35,706 bases of DNA from an uncultured Alphaproteobacteria bacterium (lineage in GTDB: Bacteria; Pseudomonadota; Alphaproteobacteria; RS24): contig CALKOC010000019.1 of the NCBI GenBank assembly GCA_938091085.1, positions 1 through 35,706 of the forward strand, written 5' to 3'. The translations under genes were made by a program, and so were the position numbers. Below the pieces are notes generated by a model. That model had not been told where the DNA came from. It saw nothing but the letters and a program-made list of their open reading frames with translations, and ran no database searches. Shown here in pieces: positions 24,122 to 33,591 of this stretch; positions within the stretch are counted from its first letter, which is position 1; each line of letters begins with the position of its first letter.

Positions 24122-25110
24122 TAGGAAGCAAGAATGTTAACGGCCTTCTCGGGAAGGTCTTCGCCAAAGCACCTTTGGTAAAATTCAGCTACTGTCGGGC
24201 GCTCAAGCTCGTCACATTTGTTCAAAAAGGTCAGTTGGAAAGCGAGGCCAATATCATCAAAAATACGAGTATTCTCAGCCCATGTTAAAACAGTCCGTGG
24301 CGACATGACGGTTGAGATATCGCCATTAATAAATGCAGCACGGGTAAGGTCGGCAACTTGCACCATAGAAGCAATCGTCTTTTGACCCTCAGCATCGTTG
24401 AACTCTTTTTCTTTAGAGAGAACAATTTTAACTTCCTCCTCATGTGGGAGATAATTCAGGCTAGTGACAATGTTCCATCTGTCCATTTGGCCTTGGTTAA
24501 TCTGCTGAGTACCATGATATAGACCGGAGGTATCACCAAGTCCGATTGTATTGGTTGTTGCAAAAAGTCTAAACCATGGATGCGGGCGGATGACTTTGTT
24601 TTGGTCGAGTAAGGTTAGCTTTCCGGATACTTCTAGAATACGTTGAATAACGAACATAACATCTGGGCGGCCAGCATCATATTCGTCAAAAACCAGCGCG
24701 ACGGGTCTTTGCAGTGCCCATGGCAGGATACCTTCTTGAAACTCGGTAATTTGTTTTCCATCGCGAAGGACAATGGCTTCTTTACCAATTAAATCAATCC
24801 GACTGACATGACTATCCAGATTGATACGGACACATGGCCAGTTCAGTCGAGCGGCGATTTGTTCAATATGGGTGGATTTACCTGTACCGTGATAGCCCTG
24901 CACCATAACACGGCGATTATTTGCAAAACCTGCAAGTATCGCCCGGGTCGTTTGAGGGTCGAAAATATAATCCTCGTCAAGCTCGGGAACATATTCACAT
25001 GATTGAGAGAATGAAGGCACTTTAAGCGAGCTTTTAAACCCGAAAGTTTCACCGACATTGACTTCACTGTCGGGTTCATTAGGCATATCGGAATTACTTT
25101 CGGCAGTCAT
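24121..25110 (-). CDS. cobS: Cobaltochelatase subunit CobS (AAA+ ATPase)
   Basis: The 329-residue AAA+ protein has Walker [10 protein letters not shown] at residues 72-80, Walker [13 protein letters not shown], and a sensor region with [18 protein letters not shown]. Length and motifs match CobS, which forms hexameric rings that stack on CobT to drive cobalt chelation by CobN. The N-terminal 40 residues are acidic and Ser-rich, with the conserved [12 protein letters not shown] entry segment. cobT follows with a one-base overlap. Downstream-gene spacing on the 5' side (62 bases to the J-domain gene) would allow a separate promoter. Assignment is strong. Confidence 0.94.
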   Translation of the reverse strand: MTAESNSDMPNEPDSEVNVGETFGFKSSLKVPSFSQSCEYVPELDEDYIFDPQTTRAILAGFANNRRVMVQGYHGTGKSTHIEQIAARLNWPCVRINLDSHVSRIDLIGKEAIVLRDGKQITEFQEGILPWALQRPVALVFDEYDAGRPDVMFVIQRILEVSGKLTLLDQNKVIRPHPWFRLFATTNTIGLGDTSGLYHGTQQINQGQMDRWNIVTSLNYLPHEEEVKIVLSKEKEFNDAEGQKTIASMVQVADLTRAAFINGDISTVMSPRTVLTWAENTRIFDDIGLAFQLTFLNKCDELERPTVAEFYQRCFGEDLPEKAVNILAS

Positions 25111-25172
25111 TTAGAGTTCCTTATCTTTAACGCGAGAAATTACTACAGATTATCATTTAGGTCAGAAGACAA

Positions 25173-25754
25173 TTAACAAAAGCCCGAAGCCTTTAAATAG
25201 TTGTACGCTTGAATGACCTTGTTTAGTTTTTCTTCATAGCTACGATCACCACTATTGGCATCGGGGTGAAACTTTTTTATCCGGGCTTTATACCGCGTTT
25301 TAACTTCTTCTGCAGTAGCGTGTTCATCTAACTCTAACACTTCAAGCGCTCGTATTTGACCGGTTGAGGCGCGTTTAACTGGCGCACGCGCTTTTCCGTC
25401 AGAGACTTCCGAAACGAGATCAAGAGGGTCTTGCCATTGCCAGTTGCCGCTTTGACCAGGTGGGTTTCTGTTCGCACCCATAGTCCATGTGGGACGATGA
25501 CCTGTCCGTGCGCTTCTTTGAAAAGCTGCAATATCAGCTTCGGTCATACCCTCGAAAAAGTTGAAACTCTGATTATAGGTACGAATATGTTCGAGACAGA
25601 AATAACGCTTATCCTTGCTGCCCTCAGCTGCAGGTGCTGGATAGGACCCAACTTCGCTACACTCGGGCCAGTCACAGGTAACCTGTGCTTCAACTTCGTT
25701 GCCGCCAGTTTTGCTAATACGTATTGAGTCAAAATATTTTGATTTCAGGTTCAT
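25173..25754 (-). CDS. J-domain (DnaJ-like) protein with N-terminal cysteine motif
   Basis: The 193-residue protein has its J domain at the C terminus (about residues 135-193), with the essential HPD tripeptide in KKFHPDANSGD. The N-terminal half contains CDWPEC and a later CLEH, a possible zinc-binding cluster, and the aromatic segment FNFFEGMTEADIAAFQ. It would stimulate an Hsp70 (DnaK) ATPase and deliver a specific client, but the client is unknown. Proteins with this architecture occur beside cobS and bolA across alphaproteobacteria. It is transcribed toward cobS and is divergent from bolA. Confidence 0.87.
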   Translation of the reverse strand: MNLKSKYFDSIRISKTGGNEVEAQVTCDWPECSEVGSYPAPAAEGSKDKRYFCLEHIRTYNQSFNFFEGMTEADIAAFQRSARTGHRPTWTMGANRNPPGQSGNWQWQDPLDLVSEVSDGKARAPVKRASTGQIRALEVLELDEHATAEEVKTRYKARIKKFHPDANSGDRSYEEKLNKVIQAYNYLKASGFC

Positions 25755-25849
25755 TACACTGATAATCTAGTTTGCAGTGGATAAAAAAAACAGTCTTTTG
25801 TCTCAACAATTTGCTTTGTTATCGACAATAAGACAATGAAGGAAGCTTT

Positions 25850-26131
25850 ATGGCAGTAGTTGATAAAATTATCAAGAAACTTGAGGAACGTTTTGCACCT
25901 GAGCGGTTAGATGTATTAGATGAGTCACACCTCCATAAGGGCCATGCAGGTGCAAGACCCGGCGGTGAAACGCATTTCAGGGTGAAAATTACCTCAACTG
26001 TATTTGATGGGCTAAGCCGAATTGATCGACACAGGCTGATTAATGACTGCCTATCCGAGGAACTGGCAGGACCAATTCATGCACTTAACTTGAAAGTCAG
26101 AACTCCATCTGAGGATAAAGAGAGCTCGTAA
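25850..26131 (+). CDS. bolA: BolA-family protein
   Basis: The 93-residue protein has the BolA fold: a first helix with IIKKLEERFAPERLDVLDES, then the segment HKGHAGARPGGETHFRVKI with the conserved histidine and Gly-rich loop, and the helix-turn-helix-like RIDRHRLINDCLSEEL ending in HALNLKV. BolA proteins pair with monothiol glutaredoxins to handle or sense [2Fe-2S] clusters. GAAGGAAGC immediately upstream of the ATG provides a ribosome-binding site. It converges on the corC-like gene, with two bases between the stops, and is divergent from the J-domain gene. Confidence 0.93.
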   Translation: MAVVDKIIKKLEERFAPERLDVLDESHLHKGHAGARPGGETHFRVKITSTVFDGLSRIDRHRLINDCLSEELAGPIHALNLKVRTPSEDKESS

Positions 26132-26133
26132 GC

Positions 26134-27417
26134 TTAGTTTTCATCCGAGACAGTTTTGTCAGGTTTAATTTCCAACTGGGTAATCTGATTACGATGGCGT
26201 GAGATAATCCGCATCCGAAAACCATAAAATACGAAAACCTGTCCCGGTTTAGGAATAGCTCTGGCTTCATGGATAACCAATCCAGCAATGGTAATGGCTT
26301 CATTTTCAGGTAAACCCCACCCCGTTTCGCGGTTTAAATCCCGGACTGTCATGCCGCCGTCAATTAACAGACTGCCATCTGCTGCCGGTATGAGGATTTT
26401 TTCCTTATTGTCGTGTTCATCATCAATCTGACCGACAATTTCCTCAAGAATATCCTCTAGCGTCACGAGCCCCATTAAGCCGCCATATTCATCCACGACG
26501 AGAGCGAAATGTGCCTTTCGTGCTCGAAATGCATTGAGCTGTTCAGCGAGGGAGGTCGTTTCAGGAACGAACCAAGGGGGTGATATGAGGGACCGTATTT
26601 CTAGACTACTTGCCCCGTCAGGAGATGAGGCAAGCGCACGTAACAAGTCTTTGGCATGTAAAATACCGATAATATTTTCAATCTCATTTTCCCAGAATGG
26701 AATACGTGTGTGAGGGCTATCTAAGGCTTGGCGAACGATTTCTTCTGTCTTGAGGCTAATATTGATCATCATCATGCCCTTACGGTGCACCATGACATCC
26801 TCAAGCGTCAGGTCTTTCAAATCCAGAATACCGCCTAACATGTCGCGGTCGCCTTTTGTCACTGCATCTGTGCTGTGGTGCATGTTAATCGCGCCTCTAA
26901 TTTCTTCATGCGCGGGTAAAATATTGCCTGCATCATCGGCATTGAAGCCGAGCAGCCGCATAATCCCACGTGCTATGAAATTCAGACCAAGTGTGAAAGG
27001 CGCAAAAATCCAGACAACAAAACGCATAATCCCAGCGACGCGCAAAGATGTGTTGTCAGGGTTTAAGATGGCATAGGTTTTGGGGAGTACTTCTGCAAAT
27101 ATGACAACAATGCAGGTCATGACAAGCGTGGCATAGAGGACACCAGTGTCCCCAAAGAGTTTTAAAAACAGAGATGTTGCCAGAGCGGAGGCCATGATGT
27201 TGACCAGATTGTTGCCGAGCAAAATCGCACTTAGCAATCTTTCATGTTGTGCCAGCAGACTGTTAACCCACTTGGCCCGTTTATCATTTTCTTTAGCCAG
27301 TTGATACATGCGCGCGCGTGATGTCGCCGTCAGAGCTGTTTCAGAGCCGGAAAAAAATCCTGACAATAGTATAAGAACCAGAATTACCAGCCCAAGAATA
27401 AGAAAAGAAGAGATCAT
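26134..27417 (-). CDS. CorC/HlyC-type CNNM membrane protein (DUF21, CBS pair, CorC_HlyC domain)
   Basis: The 427-residue protein has an N-terminal DUF21 membrane domain (about residues 1-190, four spans, including FFSGSETALTA), two CBS domains (about 210-330, with EDVMVHRKGMMMIN and VVDEYGGLMGLVTLEDILEEIVG) and a C-terminal CorC_HlyC domain. CNNM/CorC proteins mediate or regulate magnesium efflux, with ATP-Mg bound by the CBS pair. Older annotations call them haemolysins, which is misleading. It begins two bases after the aroB stop and is probably co-transcribed with aroK and aroB. Confidence 0.92.
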   Translation of the reverse strand: MISSFLILGLVILVLILLSGFFSGSETALTATSRARMYQLAKENDKRAKWVNSLLAQHERLLSAILLGNNLVNIMASALATSLFLKLFGDTGVLYATLVMTCIVVIFAEVLPKTYAILNPDNTSLRVAGIMRFVVWIFAPFTLGLNFIARGIMRLLGFNADDAGNILPAHEEIRGAINMHHSTDAVTKGDRDMLGGILDLKDLTLEDVMVHRKGMMMINISLKTEEIVRQALDSPHTRIPFWENEIENIIGILHAKDLLRALASSPDGASSLEIRSLISPPWFVPETTSLAEQLNAFRARKAHFALVVDEYGGLMGLVTLEDILEEIVGQIDDEHDNKEKILIPAADGSLLIDGGMTVRDLNRETGWGLPENEAITIAGLVIHEARAIPKPGQVFVFYGFRMRIISRHRNQITQLEIKPDKTVSDEN

Positions 27418-27419
27418 GA

Positions 27420-28550
27420 TTATCCCTGATTTTGTAAAAACGCTGTTAACTGTGAGGCTGATACTTCATTAGTTATAAATGCCTCGCCAATTGCTTTCAT
27501 AAGGATAAAAGTCATCACGCCTTGGCTGACTTTCTTATCCTGCGCCATGGCATTGACGAGGTCAGTTGCTTTGAAAGGGCCACCCTTTACATCTGCCTGA
27601 AAAACTGGAAGCCCCGCCTTGGCAAGATGGTTTACCAATGCTTGTGCATCCGCTTCAGGACATATTCCAAGATGAACAGAAAGTTGGACTGCTTGCGCTA
27701 TACCGAGACCAACAGCCTCGCCATGTAATAAATTATCTGAATACCCAGTCAGGTTTTCATAAGCATGCGCAAAGGTATGCCCCAGATTGAGTAATGCACG
27801 TGCGCCATGTTCTTTTTCATCTTGAGCTACAATATCGGCTTTGGTTTGACAGCTTTTGGCGATAGCGAAGCTCAAAGCATCATTATTTCGATTGTTGAGT
27901 GCTTCAAGATTATCTTCCAACCAATCAAAGAAAGGTCGGTCACAAATGGCTGCATATTTCACAATCTCTGCATAGCCTGCTCGGAATTCTCTATCCGGCA
28001 AAGTTTGCAAAACATCGAGGTCGGCTAGAACCAGAGAAGGTTGGTGAAAAGCGCCAACGAGATTTTTCCCCTGTGGGACATTAATCCCGGTTTTGCCGCC
28101 GACTGAACTATCAACTTGTGAAAGTAATGTTGTAGGGATTTGCGTGAACCTTACGCCTCGCCGGAGTGTTGCTGCCGCAAAGCCTGTTAAATCGCCAATC
28201 ACGCCGCCGCCAAGCGCAATTATCATATCGTGGCGTTCGACTTTGTTATCCAGTAACCAGTGCATGAGTGTTTCGAGGCCTGCAAAGCTTTTGCTAGCCT
28301 CACCGGGGGGCATAATTTTTGTGACATGAGTAATGCCAGCTCCGTCTAGCGTTTGGGTCAAACCTTCGAGATGTGTCTTAGCAACATTTTCATCAGTCAC
28401 AATGGCAACGAAATCGCGTTTCAGTAACGGCGAAATTAATGACGCGCAAGATTCCAGCAGCCCCGAACCGATATGGATATCGTAACTTCTGTTAAGGTTA
28501 GAAGAACCGGGAAGGCTCACATTCACTTTTTTCAAACCGGTTTCACTCAT
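27420..28550 (-). CDS. aroB: 3-dehydroquinate synthase
   Basis: The 376-residue protein makes 3-dehydroquinate from DAHP, the second step of the shikimate pathway. NAD-binding residues lie in GGGVIGDLTGFAAATLRRG, followed by the signature IPTTLLSQVDSSVGGKTGIN and the metal-binding histidines in LNLGHTFAHAYE. Length is as expected. The start codon follows the aroK stop with no gap (TAAATG), so the two shikimate genes are translated from one message. corC follows after two bases. Confidence 0.96.
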   Translation of the reverse strand: MSETGLKKVNVSLPGSSNLNRSYDIHIGSGLLESCASLISPLLKRDFVAIVTDENVAKTHLEGLTQTLDGAGITHVTKIMPPGEASKSFAGLETLMHWLLDNKVERHDMIIALGGGVIGDLTGFAAATLRRGVRFTQIPTTLLSQVDSSVGGKTGINVPQGKNLVGAFHQPSLVLADLDVLQTLPDREFRAGYAEIVKYAAICDRPFFDWLEDNLEALNNRNNDALSFAIAKSCQTKADIVAQDEKEHGARALLNLGHTFAHAYENLTGYSDNLLHGEAVGLGIAQAVQLSVHLGICPEADAQALVNHLAKAGLPVFQADVKGGPFKATDLVNAMAQDKKVSQGVMTFILMKAIGEAFITNEVSASQLTAFLQNQG

Positions 28551-29135
28551 TTATGTTTCATCCGACTTGTTTAGAATACCCTGATTTGTAAGTATTTCCG
28601 ATATGACTTTGACGGTTTCTGGACGTATGCCATCATCACTCTCAACCACTATATCTGCTTCGGCATAAACCGGGTAACGCTCATTCATTAAGCGGGTGAT
28701 TGTATTCTCGATATCTCCTTGTGCCAAAAGCGGTCGTTTTTCAGGTCTTTTGCTGACTCGTCTGATAAGTGTTTCACGATTTACTTTGAGCCAGATTGAA
28801 TAGCCAGACTTGAGGATTATCTCTCGTGTTGGGGCGTGGGCAAATGCGCCTCCACCTGCAGCGATAATAGCGGGTGGACCTTCCAGCAATCGCTTAAAAA
28901 CACGCTTTTCCCCATCTCGGAAAGACGCTTCACCGTGAAGTTTGAAAATTTCTGGAATTGACATTTTGGCAGCTTTTTCAATCTCAGTGTCCGAGTCGAT
29001 AAACCGCGCGCCAATGTGCGCGGCAAGCATCTTTCCAATGCTGGATTTGCCGGCACCCATCATGCCGATGAGAATAACGGATTTTTCTAATTTTCCGTCA
29101 GGTTTGGATATTTTGTCCTTTTTCTTTCGGGTCAT
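28551..29135 (-). CDS. aroK: Shikimate kinase
   Basis: The 194-residue protein phosphorylates shikimate at the 3-hydroxyl. Walker A is GMMGAGKS at residues 24-31, the shikimate-binding segment is FIDSDTEIE with the paired FRDGEKR further on, then AAGGGAFA and the lid region RPLL. A basic extension of about 18 residues precedes the first strand; it is common in alphaproteobacteria. The gene starts the aroK-aroB-corC transcript. The upstream gap of about 180 bases is shared with a divergent small membrane protein gene and carries an inverted repeat. Confidence 0.95.
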   Translation of the reverse strand: MTRKKKDKISKPDGKLEKSVILIGMMGAGKSSIGKMLAAHIGARFIDSDTEIEKAAKMSIPEIFKLHGEASFRDGEKRVFKRLLEGPPAIIAAGGGAFAHAPTREIILKSGYSIWLKVNRETLIRRVSKRPEKRPLLAQGDIENTITRLMNERYPVYAEADIVVESDDGIRPETVKVISEILTNQGILNKSDET

Positions 29136-29153
29136 ATAACCTTATCTAGCTTT

Positions 29154-29198
29154 GCAGAATTTTCCCGTCTACTTAAATATTATAATAAAAAATTCTGC
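29154..29198. promoter_or_regulatory. 10-bp inverted repeat flanking a TATAAT box, aroK divergent promoter region
   Basis: GCAGAATTTT (29154-29163) is the exact reverse complement of AAAATTCTGC (29189-29198). Between the arms lies TATAAT at 29181-29186, and ATTATA at 29179-29184 gives the same box on the other strand. It sits 18 bases ahead of aroK and over 100 bases ahead of the divergent small gene. No good -35 box is present at standard spacing on either strand, so promoter direction is uncertain. Confidence 0.45.
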
Positions 29199-29314
29199 TC
29201 GTTTTATGTGCCATTCTCATGCCTTAATTGGTGGGCATCATTGTGCCAATTGTCGATATTTGAAAATTGAATTAATGTGTATCCACATATTCGGTTTCTT
29301 TGAAGGAAAATAAA

Positions 29315-29446
29315 ATGCGCATTGCTATTGGTGCAGTTGTACTGCTCGTTACCCTTATCGGTATTACTGTTTATATGGCGCAGGCCATTCAGCCGGAAAT
29401 TGAAACAACGGTTGAAATTATACCGTCTGAAAACCTCAATAAGTAA
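29315..29446 (+). CDS. Small single-span membrane protein, 43 residues
   Basis: An ATG at 29315 opens 43 codons ending in TAA at 29444-29446. AAGGA at 29303-29307 lies seven bases before the ATG, an excellent ribosome-binding site. The product has one hydrophobic helix at residues 3-24 and a short acidic tail (EIETTVEIIPSENLNK), probably in the periplasm. It is 28 bases ahead of the large exported protein at 29475 on the same strand, suggesting a common transcript. I recognise no family. Composition and codon use match the neighbours, so it is likely real despite its size. Confidence 0.7.
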   Translation: MRIAIGAVVLLVTLIGITVYMAQAIQPEIETTVEIIPSENLNK

Positions 29447-29474
29447 TCCCCTTGGGATTAATGGATGTGAAATA

Positions 29475-31496
29475 ATGCCTTTTAGGTCAGCTTTCGTTTT
29501 TTCATCTTTGGTTGCGCTGGTTGTCGTTATTTTGACAACGCTTAGTGTTACAGCGGTTAATGCAAAAGAAATCGCGCGTCGTGCGCCGCTAAATATTATT
29601 CCAAAGCCTACAGAAGTCGTCGCGGCGACTGACCGCAAGGCACGGATGAATAACATATCTGAAACCGTCTTGCCAAAGCTGGCTCCAGGTGGGCTGAGTA
29701 TAAAGCGTCCGATACGAAACGTGGCTGCCCTGCCGGGTGGTAAGGGGCTGGTGCAAGTTGGTACACTCAGCGTGCTTGAGGAAACAGATATAGGACTTCG
29801 CTCGGCAATCACTTCTGATCTATGGCTCTCGAGCCGAATGTCCGAGGTCTCTCGGCACTTCAGCAGAATGCCAACGCAGCTTGCATTACCCTCCGCTTAC
29901 AGCTTGGCGCAGGATTTGTTGCTCAATCGCGCATCCCCGCCACCGGGTGTGAGTGAGGGGGTTAACTTTTTTGCCATGCGCCTCAATAATCTGTTGCGCT
30001 TCGGCGATGCGGAATCTGTGCTGGAGCTTGTAGCCTTAACCGGTGCAGATAATCGTGATGCAGATGTGATTATTTCTGCAACGGAAGCCCGGCTGGCGCA
30101 AAATAATACCTCTGCGGCTTGCGACGGGCTGAAAAGCTTTAACAGGTTGAACCTAAATGCAGAGCAGGGGCATTATGCTTTAAAATTGCGTGGTTATTGT
30201 CAACTTATAGATAATAATTTACCGGCGGCCTCCTTAACGCTGGATCTTGCATATGAAACAGGCGTAAAAGACACACTCTTCTCGGACATTTTATTTTCAT
30301 CGACAGCTTCAGTTGACTACAAACGCCAAGAGATGGCTTTGACCGGCCCGATTTCTTCTTTGATCGCCGCCCTCATGCTCCACGCCAAGGCAGATATTTA
30401 TAATGAAGATATATCTTTTTTGCCCTTAGCGATGACAGATGAATTTTTGAAGGCAGATTATCTAACGCCGGATTTAAAATTACGCATGGCAGAATTCAGA
30501 ATGAATCGCGTTTTTGCAAATGAAGATGTCTACAGAAGCCTTGTAAATAATATCACCAAGGACACCGTGCCTCGGCTTATGGATGGGCCTGTTTATGATG
30601 CCTCCGAAAGTGATGCCCTTAAAAGTGACACTTCAGATGAAAATAGCGATACGGGTCAGCAGGATTATTTGGTGCGGGCCAAGGTGCTCCAAACTTTAAA
30701 TCAGCCATCGCCTGAGAATGAGCCTTATGAAACGCTTTATGCGCTTTTGGATATGAGTGCTGATGTGACTGTTTGGCCGGGAATTGTTAAAACAGTAGCG
30801 CCGGCTCTGACAGCAAGTCGGCCTGATGTGAATAATATTATTTATGCCGACAAAATTATCCCGGCTTTACTCTGGCTGGATGAAATTGCTGCTGCTCAGG
30901 TATGGCAGACCGCGCTGGGAGAGCGCCATAGTGGTTTTCCGACAGCTTTAACACGGCGTATGCAGGGTCTTATCCGTGTTGCACGTAGTAATGATGAACA
31001 TGAAGATAGTCCTGAGAAATCACAAACTGCCTCATTAATTTCCGATATGTCGGTTACCGATGCAGTAATTGGTGATGACATGTCGGCTAACAGACCTGCA
31101 ATACGTGATTTGCCGCCAACAGAAACCATGCTTCTGGGCGCCGTGCTTGAAACTGGCACAGATGCTGAAAAAGCCTATGCACTCAGTGAAATCGCTCTCC
31201 TGCCTGTTTTAAGTTATGATGTCCCGCTCTTTTTGTCTGAGACACTGCCTCCCATTGACGATGTGCGTCTTGGGCAAATGCTCGATCTGATGCAAGATGC
31301 GCTAGAAAATGAGCGGCAAGGCGAGGTTATTTTGCACGGTCTTGCTGCTATCAGCCATCAGTCGCAAACAGAGTTTAATATGCTGGCAATGCAACAAATT
31401 CTGCTTGGTCTGAAGGAAATTGGTTTGCATGACCATGCGCGCAGAATAGCCCTGGAAGTTTTGATCTTGCAGGCCGTTTCGCTCCCGCAAAGCTAA
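29475..31496 (+). CDS. Large exported protein of unknown function, probably helical repeats
   Basis: From the ATG at 29475 the product is 673 residues. Residues 1-30 form a clear signal peptide (hydrophobic core, then VNA at the cleavage site). After a basic, Pro-rich linker, the rest is mostly alpha-helical with Leu/Ala-rich segments (for example LLNRASPPPGVSEG, FAMRLNNLLRFGDAESVLELVALTG), resembling TPR-like or SEL1-like solenoids, but I cannot assign a named family. Only two or three cysteines are present. The frame is open upstream to 29322 but that part overlaps the small membrane protein gene and is not the start. The xerD start follows the stop by one base, so the pair is likely an operon. 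Confidence 0.75.
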   Translation: MPFRSAFVFSSLVALVVVILTTLSVTAVNAKEIARRAPLNIIPKPTEVVAATDRKARMNNISETVLPKLAPGGLSIKRPIRNVAALPGGKGLVQVGTLSVLEETDIGLRSAITSDLWLSSRMSEVSRHFSRMPTQLALPSAYSLAQDLLLNRASPPPGVSEGVNFFAMRLNNLLRFGDAESVLELVALTGADNRDADVIISATEARLAQNNTSAACDGLKSFNRLNLNAEQGHYALKLRGYCQLIDNNLPAASLTLDLAYETGVKDTLFSDILFSSTASVDYKRQEMALTGPISSLIAALMLHAKADIYNEDISFLPLAMTDEFLKADYLTPDLKLRMAEFRMNRVFANEDVYRSLVNNITKDTVPRLMDGPVYDASESDALKSDTSDENSDTGQQDYLVRAKVLQTLNQPSPENEPYETLYALLDMSADVTVWPGIVKTVAPALTASRPDVNNIIYADKIIPALLWLDEIAAAQVWQTALGERHSGFPTALTRRMQGLIRVARSNDEHEDSPEKSQTASLISDMSVTDAVIGDDMSANRPAIRDLPPTETMLLGAVLETGTDAEKAYALSEIALLPVLSYDVPLFLSETLPPIDDVRLGQMLDLMQDALENERQGEVILHGLAAISHQSQTEFNMLAMQQILLGLKEIGLHDHARRIALEVLILQAVSLPQS

Positions 31497-31497
31497 G

Positions 31498-32448
31498 ATG
31501 ACATCCGATAAACCTAAATTAAAAGATATGCCTAATCTGGATTTGTTTCTGGAGATGCAAAGCGCCGAACGGGGGGCTTCTAAGAACACGCTTTCTGCTT
31601 ATCGCCGGGACTTACTGGATTTTCAAACCTATCTTGAAGAAAAGGGAGCTTCTGCAGAAACTGCTGGGGAAGATGATTTATCTGAATTTCTCAGTCATCT
31701 CAGTGAGAAGGGTTTAGCGGCGGGGTCTATGGCGCGTAAATTCTCATCACTCGTTGGCTATTATCGGTTTCTGCTCACTGAAAATTTGCGATCTGATAAT
31801 CCGATGCAATCCATGAAGCGCCCAAAGACAACCCGTCCTTTGCCTAAACTTCTGTCTGAGGCAGATACCGGAAAGCTGCTTGAGACCAGCCAGCATTTGC
31901 CGGAAAAAACGCCCGCTGATAGTTATGCAAAATGTCGAACAATCTGTTTGCTTGAAATTCTTTACGCGACCGGCATGCGGGTCAGTGAAATGATCTCATT
32001 AAAGCGCTCCCAAGTGCGGGAGATGCAACGCTTTATCGCTATTTCGGGCAAGGGTGGTAAGGAGCGTTTGGTGCCATTGAATGACCCTGCCATGGAAGCT
32101 TTAACCCAATGGATGCGGCGACGTGATGAGGACAGCAAAGACCGTCATTCGCCTTTTTTGTTTCCTTCAAGAGGAAAAGTCGGGCATTTAACCCGTCAGC
32201 GTTTTGCCCAAATTCTGGACGACCTTGCTGTGAAGGCTGGTTTGGATAAAACCAAAATCTCGCCGCATGTTTTACGCCATGCCTTTGCGACACATTTATT
32301 GTCTCATGGTGCAGATTTACGCGCCGTTCAAAAAATGCTCGGTCATGCTGATATTTCTACGACCCAGATTTATACGCATGTCCTGCAGGAGCGTGCTCAG
32401 CGGCTTGTCCGCGAGAAGCATCCGCTGGCAAATAAAAAATTTGAGTGA
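31498..32448 (+). CDS. xerD: Site-specific tyrosine recombinase XerD
   Basis: The 316-residue protein has an N-terminal SAM-like core-binding domain (about residues 12-97) and a C-terminal catalytic domain. All six catalytic residues are in place: Arg161 in ATGMRVSE, Lys185 in SGKGGKE, His267 and Arg270 in SPHVLRHAF, His293 in LGHADI, and Tyr302 in QIYTHV. With XerC it resolves chromosome dimers at dif near the terminus. Size and context next to accA favour chromosomal XerD over a phage integrase. No dif-like site was found in the window. It begins one base after the upstream gene. Confidence 0.92.
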   Translation: MTSDKPKLKDMPNLDLFLEMQSAERGASKNTLSAYRRDLLDFQTYLEEKGASAETAGEDDLSEFLSHLSEKGLAAGSMARKFSSLVGYYRFLLTENLRSDNPMQSMKRPKTTRPLPKLLSEADTGKLLETSQHLPEKTPADSYAKCRTICLLEILYATGMRVSEMISLKRSQVREMQRFIAISGKGGKERLVPLNDPAMEALTQWMRRRDEDSKDRHSPFLFPSRGKVGHLTRQRFAQILDDLAVKAGLDKTKISPHVLRHAFATHLLSHGADLRAVQKMLGHADISTTQIYTHVLQERAQRLVREKHPLANKKFE

Positions 32449-32582
32449 GATTTTGATAGCTTAATTAAGCAGGATTTTTAGAAACATAAGCTGTTAGAGG
32501 GTAAAAAATGTTCCGCAAGCGTCGAATTTGATATATTAGTTTGTGTCACGATTTGTCATGTGACGAAAATCCGGAGATCAAA

Positions 32583-33542
32583 ATGCAAGTTTACCTGGAA
32601 TTTGAAAAGCCGATCGCTGAGATGGAAGGCAAGATTGCCGAATTGCGCGCCATTTCCAAAGATGATCCGGAGGTCAATATTCTCAATGAGGTGAATCGGT
32701 TGGAGGAGAAAGTCGCCTCCCAGCTCGAGAAAACATATAAGAGCCTCGACCCTTGGCAGAAGACGCTGGTTGCCCGCCATCCAGCAAGGCCGCATTTTGT
32801 TGATTACATCGACCATCTTGTTGAAGATTTCACGCCTTTATCAGGTGACCGCCTCTATTCAGATGATCAAGCGATTATTGCAGGGCTTGGGCGGTGGCAG
32901 GGTCGTCGCGTTGCCATTATGGGGCATGAAAAAGGGGCGAATACTCAAGCGAGACTGAAGCATAATTTTGGTATGGCGCGTCCTGAAGGTTACCGTAAAG
33001 CTATCAGAGTTATGGAATTGGCTGAGCGTTTTAACATTCCAGTCGTGACGCTCGTAGATACATCGGGTGCTTATCCCGGCATTGGTGCAGAAGAACGCGG
33101 GCAGTCTGAAGCCATTGCGCGGTGTACTGAAAAATGTCTCCAGATTGGTGTGCCTTTTGTATCAGTTATTGTAGGTGAAGGCGGCTCGGGTGGTGCGCTT
33201 GCGCTCGCGACAGCCAACCGTATTTTAATGCTGGAACATTCGATTTATTCCGTTGCATCGCCGGAAGCTTGTGCTTCCATTTTATGGCGGTCACGCGAGA
33301 AAGCCAAGGAAGCTGCTGAAGCACTGAAAGTCACAGCTGACAGCTTGAACGATTTAGGTGTTATTGACCGCATTCTGCCAGAGCCGGTCGGTGGCGCGCA
33401 TCGTGAGCGCGATCTTATTATTGATCAGGTCGGAGATGCCGTGATTGAGGAGCTTGATGATCTCTCGCAATTATCCTCGGACGAGTTGCGCCGCGATAGA
33501 CGCCAGAAGTTCCTGGATATGGGGCGTCAAGGTCTAGCCTAA
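32583..33542 (+). CDS. accA: Acetyl-CoA carboxylase carboxyltransferase subunit alpha
   Basis: From the ATG at 32583 the product is 319 residues, the normal AccA length. GGAG at 32573-32576 is six bases upstream, which settles the start against an earlier in-frame GTG at 32541. Family motifs include [12 protein letters not shown] at the N terminus, [20 protein letters not shown], and [12 protein letters not shown] of the carboxyltransferase crotonase fold. With AccD it transfers the carboxyl group from biotin to acetyl-CoA, the first committed step of fatty-acid synthesis. It converges on secA. Confidence 0.96.
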   Translation: MQVYLEFEKPIAEMEGKIAELRAISKDDPEVNILNEVNRLEEKVASQLEKTYKSLDPWQKTLVARHPARPHFVDYIDHLVEDFTPLSGDRLYSDDQAIIAGLGRWQGRRVAIMGHEKGANTQARLKHNFGMARPEGYRKAIRVMELAERFNIPVVTLVDTSGAYPGIGAEERGQSEAIARCTEKCLQIGVPFVSVIVGEGGSGGALALATANRILMLEHSIYSVASPEACASILWRSREKAKEAAEALKVTADSLNDLGVIDRILPEPVGGAHRERDLIIDQVGDAVIEELDDLSQLSSDELRRDRRQKFLDMGRQGLA

Positions 33543-33565
33543 AATTAAGCTAAAATTGAGCTTAA
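33541..33565 (-). terminator. Weak terminator-like hairpin between accA and secA
   Basis: TTAAGCT (33545-33551) pairs exactly with AGCTTAA (33559-33565) around a seven-base loop. On the minus strand it is followed by TTTT, matching the end of the secA transcript. On the plus strand no T-run follows, so accA termination there is less likely. The stem is short and AT-rich. Confidence 0.4.
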
Positions 33566-33591
33566 AAATTAAGTTAAGGTAAAATCAGAAA

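Noticed and set aside
29204-29812. A 202-codon minus-strand frame upstream of aroK
   Set aside because: It is antisense to the small membrane protein and to the signal peptide of the exported protein; low-complexity Ser/Thr/Arg content is typical of a shadow frame.
31498-32448. Tyrosine recombinase as a phage or island integrase
   Set aside because: Size, full XerD motif set, neighbours (accA, secA) and matching composition indicate the chromosomal dimer-resolution enzyme.
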